From Eledone cirrhosa (lineage: Eukaryota > Mollusca > Cephalopoda > Octopoda > Eledonidae), in NCBI GenBank assembly GCA_964016885.1, contig OZ024742.1, positions 361,975,848-362,039,847 on the forward strand: a stretch of 64,000 nucleotides of DNA. Reading direction: 5' to 3'. Position 1 is the first letter of the stretch, and every line of letters begins with the position of its first letter. The translations under genes were made by a program, and so were the position numbers. Of this stretch, positions 37,701-47,889 are shown piece after piece. The notes beneath the pieces were generated by a model. That model did not search any database, was not told the origin of the DNA, and was given only the letters and a program-made list of their open reading frames with translations.

Positions 37701-40700
37701 CATCTCTCCCACTGTAACTCTGCCTAATGTAATGTATATATCAATATTTAGACATCTCCCCCACTGTAACTCTGCCTAATGTAATGTATATATCAATATT
37801 TAGACATCTCCCCCACTGTAACTCTGCCTAATATAATGTATATATCAATATTTAGACATCTGCCCCACTGTACCTCTGTCTAATCTAATGTATATATCAA
37901 TATTTAGACATCTCCCCCACTGTAACTCCGCCTAATCTAATGTATATATCATTATTTAGTCATCTTCCCCACTGTAGCTCTGCCTAATCTAATGTATATA
38001 TCAATATTCAGACATCTCCCCCACTGTAACTCTGCCTAATATAATGTATATATCAATATTTAGTCATCTCCCCCACTGTAGCTCTGCCAAATATAATGTA
38101 TATATCATTATTTAACATCTCCCCCACTATAGCTCTGTCTAATCTAATGTATATATCAATATTTAGACATCTCCCCCACTGTAACTCTGCCAAATACAAT
38201 GTATATATCAATATTTAGAAATCTCCCACTGTAGCTCTGCCAAAATATAATGTATATATCAATATTTAGACATATCTCCCACTGTAACTCTGCCTAATAT
38301 AATGTATATATCTATATTTAGACATGTCCCCCACTATAGCTCTGCCTAATCTAATGTATATATATATATTTAGACATCTCCCCCACTGTAGCTCTGCCTA
38401 ATGTAATGTATATATCTATATTTAGACATCTCCCCACCGTAGCTCTGCCAAATATAATGTATATATATATATTTAGACATCTCCCCACCGTAGCTCTGCC
38501 TAATCTAATGTATATATCAATATTTAGACATCGCCCCACTGTAACTCTTCCTGATTTATTGTATATATCAATATTTAGACATCTCGCCTACTGTAGCTGT
38601 ACCTAATATAATGTATATATCAATATTTAGACATCTCCCCCACTGTAACTCTGCCTAATGTAATGTATATATCTATATTTAGACATCTCCCACTGTAGCT
38701 CTGCCTAATATAATGTATATATCAATATTTAGACATTTCACCACAGTAGCTCTGCCTAATATAATGTATATATTAATATTTAGACATCTCCCCCACTGTA
38801 GCTCTGCCTAATCTAAGGTATATATCAATATTTAGACATCATCCCACTGTGACTCTGCCTATTCTAATGTATATATCATTATTTAGTCATCTTCCCCACT
38901 GTAGCTCTGCCTAATCTAATGTATATATCAATATTCAGACATCTCCCCCACTGTAACTCTGCCTAATATAATGTATATATCAATATTTAGTCATCTCCCC
39001 CACTGTAGCTCTGCCTAATCTAATGTATATATATATATTTAGACATCTCCCCCACTGTAGCTCTGCCAAATATAATGTATATATCATTATTTAACATCTC
39101 CCCCACTATAGCTCTGTCTAATCTAATGTATATATCAATATTTAGACATCTCCCCCACTGTAACTCTGCCAAATACAATGTATATATCAATATTTAGAAA
39201 TCTCCCACTGTAGCTCTGCCAAAATATAATGTATATATCAATATTTAGACATCTCTCCCACTGTAACTCTGTCTAATCTAATGTATATATATATATTTAG
39301 ACATCTCCCCCACAGTTGCTCTGCCTAATATAATGTATATATCAACATTTAGACATCTCCCCACTGCAGCTCTGCCAAATATAATGTATATATCAACATT
39401 TAGACATCCCCCCACTGTAACTCTGTCTAATATAATATATATATCTATATTTAGACATCTCCCACTGTAGCTCTGCCTAATATAATGTATATATCTATAT
39501 TTAGACATCTCCCCCACTGTAGCTCTGTCCAATATAATGTATATATCTATTTTTAGACATCTCCCCCACTACAACTCTGTCTAATCTAATGTATATATCA
39601 ATATTTAGACATCTCCCCCACAGTAGCTCTGTCTAATATAATGTATATATCAATATTTAGACATCTCCCCCACTGTAGCTCCGCCTAATCTAATGTATAT
39701 ATCAATATTTAGACATCTCCCCCACAGTAGCTCTGTCTAATATAATGTATATATCTATATTTAGACATCTCCCCCACTGTAGCTCCGCCTAATCTAATGT
39801 ATATATCAATATTTAGACATCATCCCACTGTGACTCTGCCTATTCTAATGTATATATCATTATTTAGTCATCTTCCCCACTGTAGCTCTGCCTAATCTAA
39901 TGTATATATCAATATTCAGACATCTCCCCCACTGTAACTCTGCCTAATATAATGTATATATCAATATTTAGTCATCTCCCCCACTGTAGCTCTGCCTAAT
40001 CTAATGTATATATATATATTTAGACATCTCCCCCACTGTAGCTCTGCCAAATATAATGTATATATCATTATTTAACATCTCCCCCACTATAGCTCTGTCT
40101 AATCTAATGTATATATCAATATTTAGACATCTCCCCCACTGTAACTCTGCCAAATACAATGTATATATCAATATTTAGAAATCTCCCACTGTAGCTCTGC
40201 CAAAATATAATGTATATATCAATATTTAGACATATCTCCCACTGTAACTCTGTCTAATCTAATGTATATATATATATTTAGACATCTCCCCCACAGTTGC
40301 TCTGCCTAATATAATGTATATATCAACATTTAGACATCTCCCCACTGCAGCTCTGCCAAATATAATGTATATATCAACATTTAGACATCCCCCCACTGTA
40401 ACTCTGTCTAATATAATATATATATCTATATTTAGACATCTCCCACTGTAGCTCTGCCTAATATAATGTATATATCTATATTTAGACATCTCCCCCACTG
40501 TAGCTCTGTCCAATATAATGTATATATCTATTTTTAGACATCTCCCCCACTGCAACTCTGTCTAATCTAATGTATATATCAATATTTAGACATCTCCCCC
40601 ACAGTAGCTCTGTCTAATATAATGTATATATCAATATTTAGACATCTCCCCCACTGTAGCTCCGCCTAATCTAATGTATATATCAATATTTAGACATCTC

Positions 40701-42033
40701 CCCCACAGTAGCTCTGTCTAATATAATGTATATATCTATATTTAGACATCTCCCCCACTGTAGCTCCGCCTAATCTAATGTATATATCAATATTTGGACA
40801 TCTCCCCCACTATAGCTCTGTCTAATCTAATGTATATATATCTATATTTAGACATCTCCCCCACTGTAACTCCGCCTAATCTAATGTATATATCAATATT
40901 TAGACATCTCCCCCACAGTAGCTCTGTCTAATATAATGTATATATCAATATTTAGACATCTCCCCCACTGTAGCTCTGCCTAATATAATGTATATATCAA
41001 TATTTAGACATGTCCCCCACTGTAGCTCTGCCTAATCTAATGTATATATCAATATTTAGACATCTCCCCCACTGTAGCTCTGCCTAATCTAATGTATATA
41101 TATATATTTAGACATCTTCCCCACTGTAATTCTGTCTAATCTAATGTATATATATATATTTAGACATCTTCCCCACTGTAATTCTGCCTAATGTAATGTA
41201 TATATCAATATTTAGACATCTCGCCTACTGTAGCTCTGCCTAATCTAATGTATATATCAATATTTAGACATCTCCCCCACTGTAGCTCTGTCTAATCTAA
41301 TGTATATATCAATATTTAGACATCTCCCCCACTGTAACTCTGCCTAATGTAATGTATATATCAATATTTAGACATCTCTCCCACTGTAACTCTGCCTAAT
41401 GTAATGTATATATCAATATTTAGACATCTCCCCCACTGTAACTCTGCCTAATGTAATGTATATATCAATATTTAGACATCTCCCCCACTGTAACTCTGCC
41501 TAATATAATGTATATATCAATATTTAGACATCTGCCCCACTGTACCTCTGTCTAATCTAATGTATATATCAATATTTAGACATCTCCCCCACTGTAACTC
41601 CGCCTAATCTAATGTATATATCATTATTTAGTCATCTTCCCCACTGTAGCTCTGCCTAATCTAATGTATATATCAATATTTAGACATCTCCACACTGTAA
41701 CTCTGTCTAATCTAATGTATATATATATATTTAGACATCTCCCCCACAGTAGCTCTGCCTAATGCAATGTACATATCAATATTTAGACATCTCCCCACTG
41801 CAGCTCTGCCAAATAAAATGTATATATCAATATTTAGACATCTCCCCACTGCAGCTCTGCCAAATATAATGTATATATCAATATTTAGACATCTCCCCAA
41901 CCGTAGCTCTGTCTAATCTAACGTATATATATATCTATATTTAGACATCTCCCCACTGCAGCTCTGCCTAATCTAATGTATATATCAATATTTAGACATC
42001 ACCCCCACTGTAACTCTGCCTAATCTAATGTAT
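34721..42033. repeat. 52-bp satellite, block 5
   Basis: Continuous satellite of about 7.3 kb with the densest higher-order structure of the window (next entry). The final monomer is cut at 42033 by a LINE. Confidence 0.96.
35280..41700. repeat. Overlapping higher-order repeats (3002, 3672, 2691, 981 bp)
   Basis: 35349-35604 recurs at 38351-38606 (offset 3002). 36587 to about 37990 recurs at 40259 to about 41660 (offset 3672). The same segment start also occurs at 39278 (offset 2691 from 36587, and 981 before 40259) and at 30550 (6037 before 36587). The marker is the ATATATATTTAGACATCTCC monomer followed by CACAGTTGCTC and two ATCAACATTTAGACATC monomers. The offsets are not multiples of one unit, so copies were shuffled by several exchanges. 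Confidence 0.85.
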
Positions 42034-42714
42034 AGCACGTCTCTAAAATTGTCAAGAGGGCTGAGGGTGTCTTAGCATCACTCAGCAAGAGCGTTATCAG
42101 CTGCTCTCCAGCTATGTTTTTAAGCCTGTATATGGCTATGGTGCGGACACACTTAGCATTTGCATCACCAGTTTGGAACCCCTATCTTGCTCAGAAGATT
42201 GACCGCCTGGAAACTGTTCAGAGACGTGCAACCAAGCTAATACCCTCCATCAGGCATCTACCATACTCTGAGTGCCTTGCTTCCCTGGGTAGGGATACAT
42301 TGAAGCTACAACGCCTGGCAACTGACTTGTTAAACACCCACAAAATTGTTAACCATCTTGCCAACAACGACCCTGAGTACCTTTTTGATTTCCATGTGTC
42401 TAACACACGTGGGCATGCCCACAAAGTAAGAAAACAGTACAATTCCCATGACTCACGCTCAGAGTTGCTGAAGCATGGAACAAACTACCGGCATCAGTTG
42501 TTAGCTGTCGAGACATGCATCCTTTAAGGCCTCCATGCTTCCCGAGATTCGCCAACACTACACCTAATGTTCCTCCTCCATACACATACACACATGTATA
42601 TCATGACTCATACACTATTCACTTCCCTGACATTTGTGTATTATTCTATGTACTACACATGCACCTCTGACGTGTTGTCGCGCACCTGAGCACTTTACAC
42701 AATAATTTCATTAT
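42034..42714 (+). pseudogene. LINE 3' end inserted in the satellite (Jockey/CR1-like RT C-terminus)
   Basis: The frame 42114-42527 encodes YMAMVRTHLAFASPVWNPYL, then AQKIDRLETVQRRATKLIPS and IRHLPYSECLASLGRDTLKL, then LLNTHKIVNHLANNDPEYLF and VSNTRGHAHKVRKQYNSHDS. This is the same LINE family as 21775-22425 and better preserved. Upstream the frame is open as KRAEGVLASLSKSVISCSPA at about 42056. Compared with the other copy, about 15 bases are missing after NSHD, which shifts the frame. The 3' UTR ends near CACAATAATTTCATT. Satellite resumes on both sides, so the LINE landed in the array; no clear TSD is visible. Confidence 0.88.
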
Positions 42715-42915
42715 ATTTAGACCTCTCCCCCACAGTAGCTCTGCCTAATCTAATGTATATATCAATATTTAGACATCTTCCCCACTGTAACTCTGCCAAA
42801 TATAATGTATATCTATATTTAGACCCCCCCCCCCCCACTGTAGCTCTGCCTAATATAATGTATATATCTATATTTAGACATCTCCCCCACTGTGAACTGC
42901 TCTATCTAATCTAAT
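42715..42915. repeat. Terminal satellite monomers, decaying
   Basis: Four monomers after the LINE. One has its C-run expanded to 13 (42824-42836), and the last degrades into GTGAACTGCTCTATCTAATC. The array ends here within this window. Confidence 0.93.
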
Positions 42916-43500
42916 TAGAGTGTTATTAGAAATAGTTCTGTGTTGGGGTTGTAAAAATCAAATCATGTGAATGCCGCATGCAAGGATGGCATGTTTTATC
43001 TACATAAAAAAATTGTAGTATTTTAAAGATATATCTCTTCGTTTCATATTTACAAGGTTTGTAAGTCAGCTAATTAGCATTGGATCGTGGTTTGGAATAA
43101 ATGCCTCGTTATTTATCTCGGCTGAATGTGCTCTGAGTTCAACTCCTATCAAGGTCAACTTTGCCTTATTTGTGGGTCAATTCTTCCTCTTATATCCTGC
43201 TATTACTCTCTGTCTCTCTCTCTCTTCTATCTGTGCAAGAAATTGGCGAGTCATAGGCTCAGCTAGGTTTTAACATATACAATGTATCACGCGTATCATG
43301 GTGACGCAGCTACAACTTCATCTGACGAGAAGGGCCCTTTTCTTTTTTTCATTTTTGTTGTTGTTTGTGTGTTTCATTATATCTTATTTTACACTTCCAC
43401 TCAGTGTAATAGTAGATAAAACATTTTTTACCATCCTTGATATATCAGAACCCCTAGTCACATGATTTGACCCTTAAGTCGTTAAATAGATAAGTACATA
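42916..43500. other. Unique AT-rich stretch with a SINE relic
   Basis: CTGAGTTCAACTCCTATCAA and GGTCAACTTTGCCTT (43132-43168) resemble the B-box region of the cephalopod SINE and are probably an old fragment. The rest is AT-rich with a short (TCTC)n run near 43210. No gene is seen. Confidence 0.5.
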
Positions 43501-43502
43501 AA

Positions 43503-43570
43503 ATTGCACAAAGGTGAGATGCGAACCTAAATCACAGTTTTACTAGGCAACAACGTATTTGTTGATCTAT
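43503..43570 (-). mobile_element. tRNA-like SINE head, minus strand
   Basis: Read on the minus strand, GCCTAGTAAAACTGTGATTT and GGTTCGCATCTCACC resemble a tRNA-derived head with a B box of the GGTTCGNNTCY type. It is not a functional tRNA; the cloverleaf cannot be drawn confidently. Confidence 0.4.
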
Positions 43571-44087
43571 ATTTAGACTCTCACAGGTTTAAAATACCAT
43601 GACATACTGTGTCTCAGGACGGCTCCATTACGACTCCACCAGGAGTTAAGTTCCGTTATGTTTTCCTTATAAGTTTTGGTTTCATCAGTAATTCAAGTGC
43701 TCTGAAATATTTCCCCTGCAGCTGTAATAAACCTCTCAATATACAGCCATATAGATATGGTTTCACATAAAAAAATAAACAAAATCAAAAAGAAAAACAA
43801 AAGCAAGCATAAAAAGCAACAAATATACAAATAAAACATTATAAGGAAAAGAAAGGAGCTGATTGTCAGGTGGGACCAAGAAAATAATATTTGTATTGGG
43901 TTTTCTGTTGCTGATACTTTCTGTCGGTCGTAACACCTGGCTAAAGTCATCACTTAGAAATAAAGAGGGTCCACTAGTTAGATTGGATGAGGGGACAATA
44001 TTCCATTCTGATACTATATGCCTGTCCCAATTCCTTGAAAAAGGAGCAACGTAAAATAAGATATTCTGCTTAAGCATATAATATACC
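43571..44087. other. Unassigned stretch between two tRNA-like heads
   Basis: Three overlapping open frames of 63-104 codons on both strands show no recognisable domain and are probably chance. The stretch may be the body of a SINE or other short element, because tRNA-like sequences in the same orientation flank it. Confidence 0.3.
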
Positions 44088-44165
44088 CCACAATCAAGTA
44101 ATCGAACTCACAAATTTATGATCACGAGTCCAACACTCTAACCACGAGGATACGTGGCATGACAT
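44088..44165 (-). mobile_element. tRNA-like SINE head, minus strand
   Basis: The minus strand reads GTATCCTCGTGGTTAGAGTG, TTGGACTCGTGATC and GAGTTCGATTACTTG. These correspond to an A box (TGGTTAGAGTGTTGG) and B box (GAGTTCGATTA) with tRNA spacing. It lacks acceptor-stem complementarity that I can see, so I treat it as a tRNA-derived repeat head. Confidence 0.55.
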
Positions 44166-44640
44166 ATCTGTTTAAAGTGACAATATTAATGGCAATAAAA
44201 TCGCCAAAGTTATTATCAAGGAATAAAAATGAATGTTTCTTTTTATTTTTTCGTTTTACAAGTCATAAATTCTAAATGATTTTACATTTTTTTCTCATCC
44301 ATTTTAACTTATATTAGTATTCTTTTTGTTATTGTTATTGTTGTTCTATTTTTTTTACTGATAGACTGATACACATCGGCATATTTAATGGACGTACACT
44401 CTCATATATATATATATAGCTGGCAGAGAAATATATATAAGGAGGTACTTCTGTTTAAGAATCGCTAAAGATAAGCAGCATGTACTAAGCGGAGGTAGAT
44501 TTCTACAATTGATATATATATATATATATAGAAAGAGAGAAAGAGAGAGAGATTCCGGTATTCTTGAGAGCTTGAAGTAATATACAATGCTAATGTCTTC
44601 AAAAAATTATATTACACACACAATCACACAATCCCACAAA

Positions 44641-44657
44641 TGCGCGCGCGCGCGCGC

Positions 44658-44704
<47 letters not shown>

Positions 44705-44726
44705 ACACACCACACACCACACACCA
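44641..44726. repeat. (GC)n-(CA)n compound microsatellite
   Basis: GCGCGCGCGCGC is followed by about 28 CA units and three CACACCA-type units. The flanking 44166-44640 and 44727-44868 are AT-rich with no recognised feature. Confidence 0.95.
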
Positions 44727-44896
44727 AGCCGGGTATGGTATCTTTCATTTCTTTATTATAAACCTGAATAATACACTCAACGTTATATAATATATACGTA
44801 GCTCGATTCCCATATGTTCGTGTTTTACTCTCTTATTTCACATTCGTTAAATAATTGTCTCTACTTTTGGCACAAGGCCAGTCATTTTGTGTCATA

Positions 44897-45012
44897 TGGC
44901 AGGTGACTGAGCATTCCACAAATAGGCTTACTCATAACGGAATTCTCAGGAAGATTAAATGTAACGCTTTGTATGACAAAGCTGGACATTTGAATCACAA
45001 GTAGAATCTATC
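44897..45012 (-). mobile_element. Second cephalopod SINE family, fragment
   Basis: GGTGACTGAGCATTCCACAA, then ATTCTCAGGAAGATTAAATG and CAAAGCTGGACATTTGAAT match the body of the SINE-like elements at 45233, 48791/49016 and 49400. A minus-strand tail of the first SINE family (GGCACAAGGCC, 44875-44885) lies just upstream. The piece is truncated, followed by another SINE at 45024. Confidence 0.6.
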
Positions 45013-45023
45013 TTGTATTATAG

Positions 45024-45229
45024 ATTGGAAGTATTGGTAGAACGTCGGACAACATGCTTTGCAGCATAGAGTTACGGCCCTTTACATTCTGAGTTCAAAT
45101 CCCACCGAGTTTAGCTTTGCTCTTCATCCTTACGAGATCGTAAAATAAAGTACCAGTAACGCACTGCGGTCGATTTTATCGACTTTGCACTCCATCAAAA
45201 TTGCTGGCCTTGTATCTAAATCAGAAACA
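45024..45229 (+). mobile_element. Cephalopod SINE, longer variant
   Basis: It starts ATTGGAAGTATTGGTAGAAC, has GAGTTCAAATCCCACCGAG, a changed core (GATCGTAAAATAAAGTACC), and an additional 40-bp stretch (GGTCGATTTTATCGACTTTG) before TTGCTGGCCTTGTAT and CAGAAACAA. The extra stretch may be a subfamily feature or a local insertion. It separates two fragments of the other SINE family. Confidence 0.85.
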
Positions 45230-45232
45230 ACT

Positions 45233-45470
45233 ATAAGGCAAGTGGCTGAGTATTCCACAGATATGCTTACGCATAAAGTAATTCTCAGGGAGATTCAATG
45301 TGTATGATAAGGCTGGCTCTTTAAATAACAGGAACAGTCCATCCGATTGGCTTCCAAACAATTTCTTTCTACCTCATCTCCCTCAGAAAATATGAGTCGA
45401 CCTAAGGCTGTAGTATGTGACTCTTACCCAAGATGACAAACTCGCCAAGAACTCAATACATCAAGTTTGT
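45233..45470 (-). mobile_element. Second cephalopod SINE family, minus strand
   Basis: The plus strand reads GGCAAGTGGCTGAGTATTCC, ACAGATATGCTTACGC, ATTCTCAGGGAGATTCAATG, GGCTGGCTCTTTAAAT and GAGTCGACCTAAG. The same blocks appear at 49400-49710 (minus) and in reverse at 48791-49258. This may be a Ceph-SINE type family, but that name is unverified. The next 440 bases (45471-45910) have no recognised feature; two short opposing ORFs there overlap each other and look like chance. Confidence 0.6.
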
Positions 45471-45914
45471 AAAGCGAAACCTCTTAATCTCTCGACTGTA
45501 GTGTAATAACCATTATTAGTATTATCCCTAATATCATTACTTTTATAATATTCCTATAATATGCACATGAGAATATATTTCGAAATCAATCATCTAAATT
45601 GGTAATAATGCCGTGCGTTTTCTAAGTATTGATTTCGAGATAGATGATAGTTTATGGACGATTGATTTGTATATTAAATCATTGATATTTCCATTTGTTC
45701 CTAAGACAATCACCAATATTTCTATTACATCTATCCACTTGAAGCAAAAATCCAATTCTAGAAAACTCAATTTAAATAAACTGAAGACAAAATATGTTTT
45801 CAACAGCATCTAGTTTCATTGTTTTTAGTTGTATACTTTATAGATATTTAATATATATTTAATATATACTTTATATATATTTAATATCGACACCATGTCT
45901 ACTCTTATGCTTCA

Positions 45915-46020
45915 TGACAGTATATATATATATATATATGTATATACACACACACATGCAAACGCCAGGCATACATAGACAAATTGAAACCCCCAAATAC
46001 ATGCATACACACACACACAC

Positions 46021-46068
<48 letters not shown>

Positions 46069-46190
46069 GGAGGTGAGTTTTATTGTAGTACAATAAAGCA
46101 ATGCAGTAATGCGCATAATAAAATACATGGAACTCTTTTAACCATCTTTTGATCTTATATATATATATATATATATATATACTTGTGTAT
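45915..46190. repeat. (TA)n and (CA)n microsatellites
   Basis: TA runs at 45919-45938, 46024-46066 and 46157-46180 with short CA runs between. Predicted frames here are Y/I/C repeats and are not genes. Confidence 0.9.
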
Positions 46191-46309
46191 AATGGTAGCT
46201 ATGGTGCTTCCATAGGCGTTATGCCAAAATTAGCACTCAATATTCAGCAGAGTAGAGTGTAGATAGTATAAAGAAACGAATTTTTCGTTTTTTATACTAT
46301 ATATATATA

Positions 46310-46366
46310 CCCATGCAAGCGTGGAACACGGACGCTAAACCTGATGATGATGATGATGATGATGAT
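46310..46366 (+). repeat. Common cephalopod tail sequence with (GAT)n
   Basis: ACCCATGCAAGCGTGGAACA then CGGACGCTAAAC and GATGATGAT... resembles a tail I recall from many octopus repeats (CATGCAAGCATGGAAAACGG followed by GATGAT). The parent element is not visible, so it is probably a truncated 3' end. Confidence 0.45.
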
Positions 46367-46371
46367 ATATA

Positions 46372-46864
46372 TAAGTTGTAATAAAATGAAAACGAAATTT
46401 CATTTCTCACTCTTAGTACGGCACTTACTTAAATGTAAGTATGTATGTATACGTACATACATATATGTATACAGACGTACAGTAGCATGCATATATATAT
46501 ATATATATATATATACATACATGTACACATACATATATGTACGTATCAGTTTAGCGGACGCTTATTATAACAAATTATGCAAATTAGGCTGCAAATTAGG
46601 CTGCTCAGCCGTTAATTTTCATAAGGAAAGTATATACTTTCGAACGTTCAACCATCTGGCAGAAGGGTATACGGTGCTGATGATAGCTAACAAGCTTGAA
46701 ACTGGTACATCGTTCCTGTGTCAGTGTTGAACAAAAAGGTGACGTGGTTGCCTTAACACCGTACGGCATAAATTCAGGCTGTTCAGTTTGTTTACAAACG
46801 AACAAAGCGGGCGTTATAATAAGCGTCCGCTAAACTGTTACGTACATATATGTATGTGTACCTG

Positions 46865-46944
<80 letters not shown>

Positions 46945-47060
46945 TGCTACTGTACGTCTGTATACATATATGTATGTACGTATACATACATACTTACATT
47001 TAAGTAAGTGCCGTACTAAGAGTGAGAAATGAAATTTCGTTTTCATTTTATTACAACTTA
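46372..47060. mobile_element. Large foldback element containing hammerhead motif
   Basis: Ends TAAGTTGTAATAAAATGAAA (46372) and its reverse complement ending at 47060 bound inverted arms of about 210-250 bp. The arms share AAATTTCATTTCTCACTCTT, GTGCCGTACTAAGAG (reverse), GCATGCTACTGTACGTCTG (reverse) and TAAGCGTCCGCTAAAC blocks. The right arm has a much longer TA run (about 46868-46941). The centre carries a hammerhead candidate (46671-46713). The related element at 60157-60614 shares arms and centre. Confidence 0.75.
46671..46713 (+). ncRNA. Candidate type I hammerhead ribozyme (tandem copy a)
   Basis: CTGATGA is at 46677-46683 and GAAA at 46698-46701. Stem I pairs ACGGTG (46671-46676) with CATCGT (46708-46713), six pairs with one G-U. 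Stem II is AGCT/AGCT within TAGCTAACAAGCTT; its closing position is U-U, which is weak. Stem III is AC/GT with two-base loop, then T (46706) and A (46707); predicted cleavage is after 46707. Related motifs at 47177 and 60359. Confidence 0.58.
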
Positions 47061-47176
47061 TCGTTCTCGGTACGCCTGGCCGAACTCACTCAATATGCAA
47101 ATTAGGCTGCTCAGCCGTTAATTTTCATAAGGAAAGTATATACTTTCGAACGTTCAACCATCTGGCAGAAGGGTAT

Positions 47177-47219
47177 ACGGTGCTGATGATAGCTAACAAG
47201 CTTGAAACTAGTACATCGT
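47177..47219 (+). ncRNA. Candidate type I hammerhead ribozyme (tandem copy b)
   Basis: Same fold as the 46671 copy, exactly 506 bp downstream, with ACTAGTA instead of ACTGGTA in stem III. That changes only the loop base and keeps A-T and C-G pairs. Predicted cleavage is after 47213, so a transcript spanning both copies would yield a 506-nt fragment. Confidence 0.58.
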
Positions 47220-47370
47220 TCCTGTGTCAGTGTTGAACAAAAAGGTGACATGGTTGCCTTAACACCGTACGGCATAAATTCAGGCTGTTCAGTTTGTTTA
47301 CAAACGAACAAAGCGGGCGTTATAATAAGCGTCCGCTAAACTGTTACGTACATATATGTATGTGTACCTG

Positions 47371-47406
<36 letters not shown>

Positions 47407-47457
47407 TGCTACTGTACGTCTGTATACATATATGTATGTACTTATACATACATACTT

Positions 47458-47466
<9 letters not shown>

Positions 47467-47501
<35 letters not shown>

Positions 47502-47788
47502 GTGGTTACACAACAGTTAGTTTACCATACCGAGAACAATTGTTTCACCTTAGCGGATCTGCAGCTCGGGATGTGCATGGTTATAAGAACATATATATAT
47601 CTAAACTATTGTAAAAACTTAACAATAACAAAACACTAAATCTATACATAGATGTGGATAACGACACGCCTAAAGAAACGCCTATACACACGCTGAAGTA
47701 CACACACTCATATATTTAAAATATGCATCGATGGATTTGAAATAAAGAGGTGAGGAGGAGAGGGAAAACTTGCGAATAAAATTATATT
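47467..47788. other. TA run and unassigned sequence
   Basis: A TA tract (about 47463-47498) is followed by about 290 bases of sequence with no recognised family. No gene is seen. Confidence 0.5.
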
Positions 47789-47814
47789 GTCTCCTTTTGC
47801 CTCACTATGTTCAC

Positions 47815-47889
<75 letters not shown>

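Larger units (their letters stand above)
46591..47466. repeat. 506-bp direct duplication
   Basis: 46591 to about 46960 (starting GCAAATTAGGCTGCTCAGCC) recurs at 47097-47466 with an offset of 506 bp and only a few differences besides TA-run length. The second copy lacks the left arm of the palindrome. The overlap with the hammerhead sites gives two ribozyme motifs in tandem. Confidence 0.85.

Noticed and set aside
1..42915. CRISPR-like array
   Set aside because: The whole 52-bp unit repeats without unique spacers, and the sequence is eukaryotic.
43320..43355. CTGACGAGAAGGGCCC as hammerhead core
   Set aside because: A hairpin follows, but the next bases are poly-T, not GAAA.
44088..44165. Functional tRNA gene on the minus strand
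   Set aside because: A- and B-box-like sequences are present but I could not pair an acceptor stem; more likely a SINE head.
45594..45813. Opposing 66-71 codon ORFs
   Set aside because: They overlap almost completely on opposite strands and show no motif; chance in AT-rich DNA.
46342..46366. CTGATGA match at a (GAT)n run
   Set aside because: The hammerhead-like heptamer is part of a GAT microsatellite; no stem II, GAAA or stem I.
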